Virus record (IMG/VR): IMGVR_UViG_3300031227_000251
Location: 1 to 31,473 of that record
DNA: 31,473 nt
Direction: 5' to 3' (one strand)
From: a virus
Positions within the stretch are counted from its first letter, which is position 1. Each line of letters starts with the position of its first letter. The position numbers were made by a program, and so were the translations under genes. Below the pieces are notes generated by a model. That model saw only the letters and a list, made by a program, of their open reading frames with translations, ran no database searches and was not told where the DNA came from. Positions 27,824 to 31,473 of this stretch are shown piece after piece.

Positions 27824-30282
27824 TGGAACTATTCACAGACCAAATTGTTGCCACATTAACCATCAATGACTTGTATCTTCAGGGAGATATTAGCGATGGC
27901 AGTATTTATACGCCAACAAGCGGAGAAACTATTACTTCTCCAGACATAGTTGGTGGAACAATAACTGGCACTTCTTATCGTTCTAATATAAATGGTGCAA
28001 GGTTTGAAATATTCCCTACATGGGACCCAACCATAGCTCAGATAGTTTATAATTCTGCTGGAACACAAACGTTCAAGATTGAGATTGATGGCACTAATAC
28101 TGGAGACATAACACTAGGTGATTATGCTGGAGGACAGGGGGTTTTGTGGGATAATTCAGCAAATACTTTTAGTATTTCAGGTTCTTTAGTCGCTGGATCT
28201 ATACACATCCCAGACCAAGACACAACAGCTAATAGTTATCATGTAGATACAGATGGTTCTGGGTGGGTTGGTGCAACAACAACAAACAGAGCAACTGCTC
28301 CAATGAAATGGACAGCAGCTGGAGCATTGACTGCTACAAGTGCAACTATTACAGGGGCAATTACAATATCTAGTGGATCTGGTATCGCAAATTTAACTGA
28401 TGCTGGAGGGTTAGCAACTGCCGATACTGCAGATTTTGATACAGAAGTTAGTGGAACTGAAAAACCAGAAGATAATGCCACTCTTGGAGCTGATTGGAGC
28501 GTTGACCTTTCAAATATTCCAGCTACATTAGGTACGCCTAGTGCTGATGGATTATATCTTTCATCTACATATTTAGGATATTACAAAAGTAGTGCATGGA
28601 CTTCATACATAAGAGACAATGGTGACTTCTATTTCGCTGGTGATGCAGGAAGTTCGATCGATTGGAATGTAACTACTGCATCAACTTTGACTATTAAAGG
28701 AAAAATAAATGCTGGTACTGGTTCTGTGGTTAGTGGAACATATTTAACAAATGGAACAGTAACTTCTGCAAAGGTTAAGCCATCAATGAGAGGTTCTTCT
28801 CACGACTTAGTATTTTCTGCCACTGACGCAAATACAGTCGCTTGGGCTTCTGGAACAATAACCCTATCAGATGGAACTTCTTACAGCATAGACGCTGGAG
28901 AAACCGATGCTGCGCTAACAGCGGCAAGCAAGACAAGTCCAATGGCGTCTAGGACTTATATATATTTAGACATTGATGCTTCAGAAACAGTCCTACAAGC
29001 ATCAGATACATTCTCAGATGCAGTTGGTGAAAGCAAAATACTTATTGCATCAGCAGAAGATGGAACAGGAGAAGCAACCTTTAGTGTTATCGGTGGAATT
29101 GGTGGAATTAACATTGACGCTAATAGCATAATTGTCACCAATCTCGCTGCAATTAAGGCAGACTTAGGAACAATTACTGCTGGCAATATAACACTAGATA
29201 GTTCTGGTTTTTTAAGAACATCTGGCAAGGACAATTATGCAGATACAACTGCTGGCATATTTTTAGGATATGATACAGATGCTCATAAGTTGAATATAGG
29301 AGATGCTACTCATTACATGAAATGGTCTGGTTCTTCGCTATCTGTGCTTGGTGGAACAATAACAGGTGGGATATTTCAAACAGCAGCAACAGGACAAAGA
29401 GTAAGAATTATATCTGATGCTGGTTCAACGCCAACTCAAGCAGCCAATTCAATAGGGTTCATAGATGCAAGCAATAATCTAATTGTTGGAATAGGAACAG
29501 GGGCTGGAAGTGCAATGTCTGTTGCATCTGTGACTGACCAAATTGGACTTCTCGTGAGTACAACGGCAGCTACCACTTACTCATCTTTTGGCGTTAATCA
29601 CCAGCTTGTTACATCAGATTCAACTGCTGCAATAGTAACAAACGCTGGATTAAATACAGCTATTAACATAACAAATACTAACGCCTCAAACACCAGCGCC
29701 GTTATTAATATGTTTCAACAGGCATATACTGATACAGATTACAGGCGATATTTCGCTCTCCAAGGTGCTGACGCTGGAGAGACGATAAATGTCTATGTTG
29801 GTGATGCAATTACTCCTAATGGCAATCTAACTGGAGCAGAGGGAGATGTCTGTTTCAATGGCGACAGTGGGAAAATATACTATTGCACAGGAACAACTAA
29901 CTGGACAACTGGTGGACCTACTTATAAAAACGGAACAACAACTTACGATGTATCAACCGCAGACGCTACACAAACTATCGCTCATGGACTAGGAGTTATA
30001 CCAAAAAAAATACGATTAACTTTCCTTGGCCCAACGTCATCTGACAAATTTCCAACTCATTGTAGTTTTTCGTACAATGGAACAACTGGTGCAGGAATAG
30101 CTACTGGTTATGATAATGCAACACAAAGAACATTTAACGGAACAACTGCAAGGGTTTATTCTGCAACAACCAGCACCTACACAACTGGAACGGTAACATT
30201 TGATGCTACAAACATAAGTATTGCCTGGGTTAAAACAAATAGCCCTACTGGCACAACGCTAATATTGTGGGAAGCAGAATAA
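27823..30282 (+). CDS. Large tail fiber or tail tip protein
   Basis: An 819-residue protein rich in Thr, Ser, Gly, Ala and Asp. It starts with a helical-β lead (ATLTINDLYLQGDISDGSIY) and a segment DIVGGTITGTSYRSNINGAR, as in host-specificity proteins. A central stretch (IDANSIIVTNLAAIKADLG, TITAGNITLDSSGFLRTSG) forms the coiled/β region typical of tail-tip and central-fiber proteins. The C-terminal part has a distinct β-domain (AHGLGVIPKKIRLTFLGPTS, SFSYNGTTGAGIATG) that likely forms the receptor-binding knob. It starts at the last base of the adaptor gene. Likely the main receptor-binding or base protein. Confidence 0.65.
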   Translation: MELFTDQIVATLTINDLYLQGDISDGSIYTPTSGETITSPDIVGGTITGTSYRSNINGARFEIFPTWDPTIAQIVYNSAGTQTFKIEIDGTNTGDITLGDYAGGQGVLWDNSANTFSISGSLVAGSIHIPDQDTTANSYHVDTDGSGWVGATTTNRATAPMKWTAAGALTATSATITGAITISSGSGIANLTDAGGLATADTADFDTEVSGTEKPEDNATLGADWSVDLSNIPATLGTPSADGLYLSSTYLGYYKSSAWTSYIRDNGDFYFAGDAGSSIDWNVTTASTLTIKGKINAGTGSVVSGTYLTNGTVTSAKVKPSMRGSSHDLVFSATDANTVAWASGTITLSDGTSYSIDAGETDAALTAASKTSPMASRTYIYLDIDASETVLQASDTFSDAVGESKILIASAEDGTGEATFSVIGGIGGINIDANSIIVTNLAAIKADLGTITAGNITLDSSGFLRTSGKDNYADTTAGIFLGYDTDAHKLNIGDATHYMKWSGSSLSVLGGTITGGIFQTAATGQRVRIISDAGSTPTQAANSIGFIDASNNLIVGIGTGAGSAMSVASVTDQIGLLVSTTAATTYSSFGVNHQLVTSDSTAAIVTNAGLNTAINITNTNASNTSAVINMFQQAYTDTDYRRYFALQGADAGETINVYVGDAITPNGNLTGAEGDVCFNGDSGKIYYCTGTTNWTTGGPTYKNGTTTYDVSTADATQTIAHGLGVIPKKIRLTFLGPTSSDKFPTHCSFSYNGTTGAGIATGYDNATQRTFNGTTARVYSATTSTYTTGTVTFDATNISIAWVKTNSPTGTTLILWEAE

Positions 30283-30465
30283 ATGAACAAAATTAAAACA
30301 ACTTTACTAATAATGATAGGCGTAGACCTAGCTTGGCACATTTGCGAGTATTTTAATTATCATCCATATACATTTCCAACATACCACATTTATCAAACAT
30401 TCTGGGTAAGTTACTGGGGCATTGCTTTTATACTAATATGCTTACTAAAACCGTTTAAAAACTAA
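30283..30465 (+). CDS. Small two-helix membrane protein, holin candidate
   Basis: A 60-residue protein that begins directly after the fiber stop. A short basic start (NKIKTTLL) leads to a first hydrophobic helix (LLIMIGVDLAWHICEYF), an aromatic loop (NYHPYTFPTYHIYQTFW) and a second helix (VSYWGIAFILICLLKPF). Two helices with charged ends fit a holin, and many podoviruses place holins after the fiber genes. The window also holds a holin-like gene at 556, so the true holin is unresolved. Confidence 0.6.
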   Translation: MNKIKTTLLIMIGVDLAWHICEYFNYHPYTFPTYHIYQTFWVSYWGIAFILICLLKPFKN

Positions 30466-30474
30466 TTTACATAT

Positions 30475-31473
30475 ATGGCAAACTATTCAAACCTAATAAA
30501 TGTTGGTGGAGAGATAAGAACTACATCTGGGAAAAAGTTCAGCAGTGAATCTGAGTTAGCAACTTCTTTAGGTATTCAGCCTCACCAAATTGACTGGTCA
30601 CAGATAACAAGCCAGTCATCTACGCCTACGCCCACACCAACTCCCACTCCAACACAGACACAACCCAACACATGGGATGTAGGGTATGTTGGACAGACAG
30701 CTGAGCAACAGGCTAATAACCAACAGGCTAACAACCAACAGCAACCAACTATTCAGGAGGGAACACAGTCTGGTGAGCAAATATATAGCAATGGACAATG
30801 GACAGCTTATGATAGACTACCAGAAGCCCTACAAAATAAATCTCGTGTTGACAGTGGTCAATTATCTAGTGTAAGTGTCGCATATACTTCACAAAATAAA
30901 CAACAATTTATTGATGCTGGTTTTATTATTGTTGGAAATCAAGCAATATATACGAAACCAGCGCTACAAGAACAAGCACAACAAGAATCAGAACAGCAAC
31001 AGGCACAAGCAGCAGGAGTCGCACAGGGAGGTCAAGTAAATATAGGGACTGCACAAGCACCTCTTATGGTACCAGAAGGAAGTCCTGCTCACATAAATTG
31101 GCAAAACCAACAAGGTGGCGCTACAGGAACTGATACACAAGGAGGAGGATCAGGTCCCAATGGAGAGTGGACCTTAGAAGACTCTTGGAAACCTGGCTAT
31201 CCTGGCAGTGCTAATATTGCCACACCAACTACAGGTACAGGAAAAGCAACAACACAATATATTCCAAAGACAGGCAAAGAAAAGTATACAGACTTGGTTA
31301 ATAAAGATGGCACGATTTACAATAAGGTTACTGGTGAGGGATATTCTGACCCAACTGCATTAGCTAGTTTTCTTGGAATTAAACCTAATGAAATAAGTTG
31401 GGAAAACATTGCAGAAGGAGAGGCACCAACACAGACAACAGAATCAGCAGATATTACTAAAACCTTAGAAGAA
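30475..31473 (+). CDS. Gln-rich low-complexity virion protein, 3' partial
   Basis: The frame is open from ATG 30475 to the window end (333 codons, no stop), so the C-terminus is missing. Residues 6-44 form a ~40-residue module ending GIQPHQIDWSQI, and residues 273-312 repeat it (DLVNKDGTIYNKVTGEGYSD ... GIKPNEISWENI). Between them are a Thr-Pro repeat (about residues 50-64), Ala/Asn/Gln-rich runs and Gln/Gly-rich linkers. Repeat modules and flexible linkers suggest a virion or ejected protein, possibly an internal virion protein; no known family recognised. It may be much larger beyond the edge. Confidence 0.65.
   Translation, partial: MANYSNLINVGGEIRTTSGKKFSSESELATSLGIQPHQIDWSQITSQSSTPTPTPTPTPTQTQPNTWDVGYVGQTAEQQANNQQANNQQQPTIQEGTQSGEQIYSNGQWTAYDRLPEALQNKSRVDSGQLSSVSVAYTSQNKQQFIDAGFIIVGNQAIYTKPALQEQAQQESEQQQAQAAGVAQGGQVNIGTAQAPLMVPEGSPAHINWQNQQGGATGTDTQGGGSGPNGEWTLEDSWKPGYPGSANIATPTTGTGKATTQYIPKTGKEKYTDLVNKDGTIYNKVTGEGYSDPTALASFLGIKPNEISWENIAEGEAPTQTTESADITKTLEE

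Noticed and set aside
1-31473. Reverse-strand open frames of 60-154 codons
   Set aside because: All lie opposite convincing + strand genes or structured regions, have unnatural compositions, and lack leaders.
1-31473. Alternative genetic code or stop-codon reassignment
   Set aside because: TAA, TAG and TGA all end genes at positions that fit the neighbours (for example TGA at 9000-9002 and 13236-13238), and no gene has in-frame stops.
1-31473. CRISPR array, insertion sequence or transposase
   Set aside because: No regularly spaced direct repeats and no transposase motif were seen; the 19-base repeats sit at gene starts rather than between spacers.

Overview
The window is one AT-rich, gene-dense stretch of a tailed bacteriophage. 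Every convincing gene is on the + strand, usually with short gaps or small overlaps. It carries a terminase large subunit, portal, scaffold, major capsid protein, head-tail adaptor and several very long tail or fiber proteins. No tape measure, sheath or tail-tube gene was recognised, which fits a podovirus-like (short-tailed) particle; this is inference from gene content. The two cell-wall enzymes at the left end imply a bacterial host with peptidoglycan. Two good -35/-10 pairs resemble sigma-70 promoters. Most starts lack a clear Shine-Dalgarno sequence and instead follow A/T-rich leaders such as AATTAAT. TGA, TAA and TAG are all used as stops, so the standard bacterial code applies. The host phylum cannot be named from this. 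No integrase, repressor, DNA polymerase or RNA polymerase was seen.

Layout. (1) 1-2.5 kb, lysis and small genes: a secreted CHAP hydrolase cut by the window edge, a holin-like membrane protein, a strong terminator, an HTH-HNH protein, a membrane-anchored lytic transglycosylase and small membrane proteins. (2) 2.5-8.6 kb, recombination and replication: an ERF annealing protein with a zinc-finger tail, a replisome-organizer-like protein, an orphan DNA methyltransferase, SSB, an HNH-like zinc protein, and many small proteins, several with Cys/His zinc motifs. (3) 8.6-17.7 kb, packaging and head: terminase subunits, portal, scaffold, unknown genes, a decoration-like protein and the major capsid protein. 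(4) 17.9-31.5 kb, virion surface and tail: a beta-helix protein, a structural protein, a tail fiber, a seven-repeat propeller, a second propeller-like protein, an adaptor with an inserted beta-sandwich, a second large fiber, a two-helix membrane protein and a Gln-rich repeat protein that runs off the right edge.

The most unusual content is non-coding. Two elements (7897-8109 and 9186-9336) bracket the small-terminase block. They carry a tRNA-Leu-type D-arm, paired acceptor-like ends and a T-arm, but have insertions and pseudoknot-capable helices where a normal anticodon domain should be. A third structured region (15.8-16.2 kb) pairs a promoter with a nearby intrinsic terminator, followed by a possible pseudoknot, upstream of the decoration/capsid genes. 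A GC-richer double hairpin lies at 3822-3984. A 19-base intergenic element (TAGTAAATTAACTTAGTAA) recurs at several gene junctions between 4.9 and 8.6 kb.

Functionally, the ERF protein, SSB, replisome organizer and zinc/HNH proteins would handle DNA replication and recombination, and the methyltransferase would modify the DNA. The terminase, portal, scaffold and capsid genes would build and fill the head. The right-hand genes would form the short tail and adhesins. The left-end enzymes with the small membrane proteins would lyse the cell.
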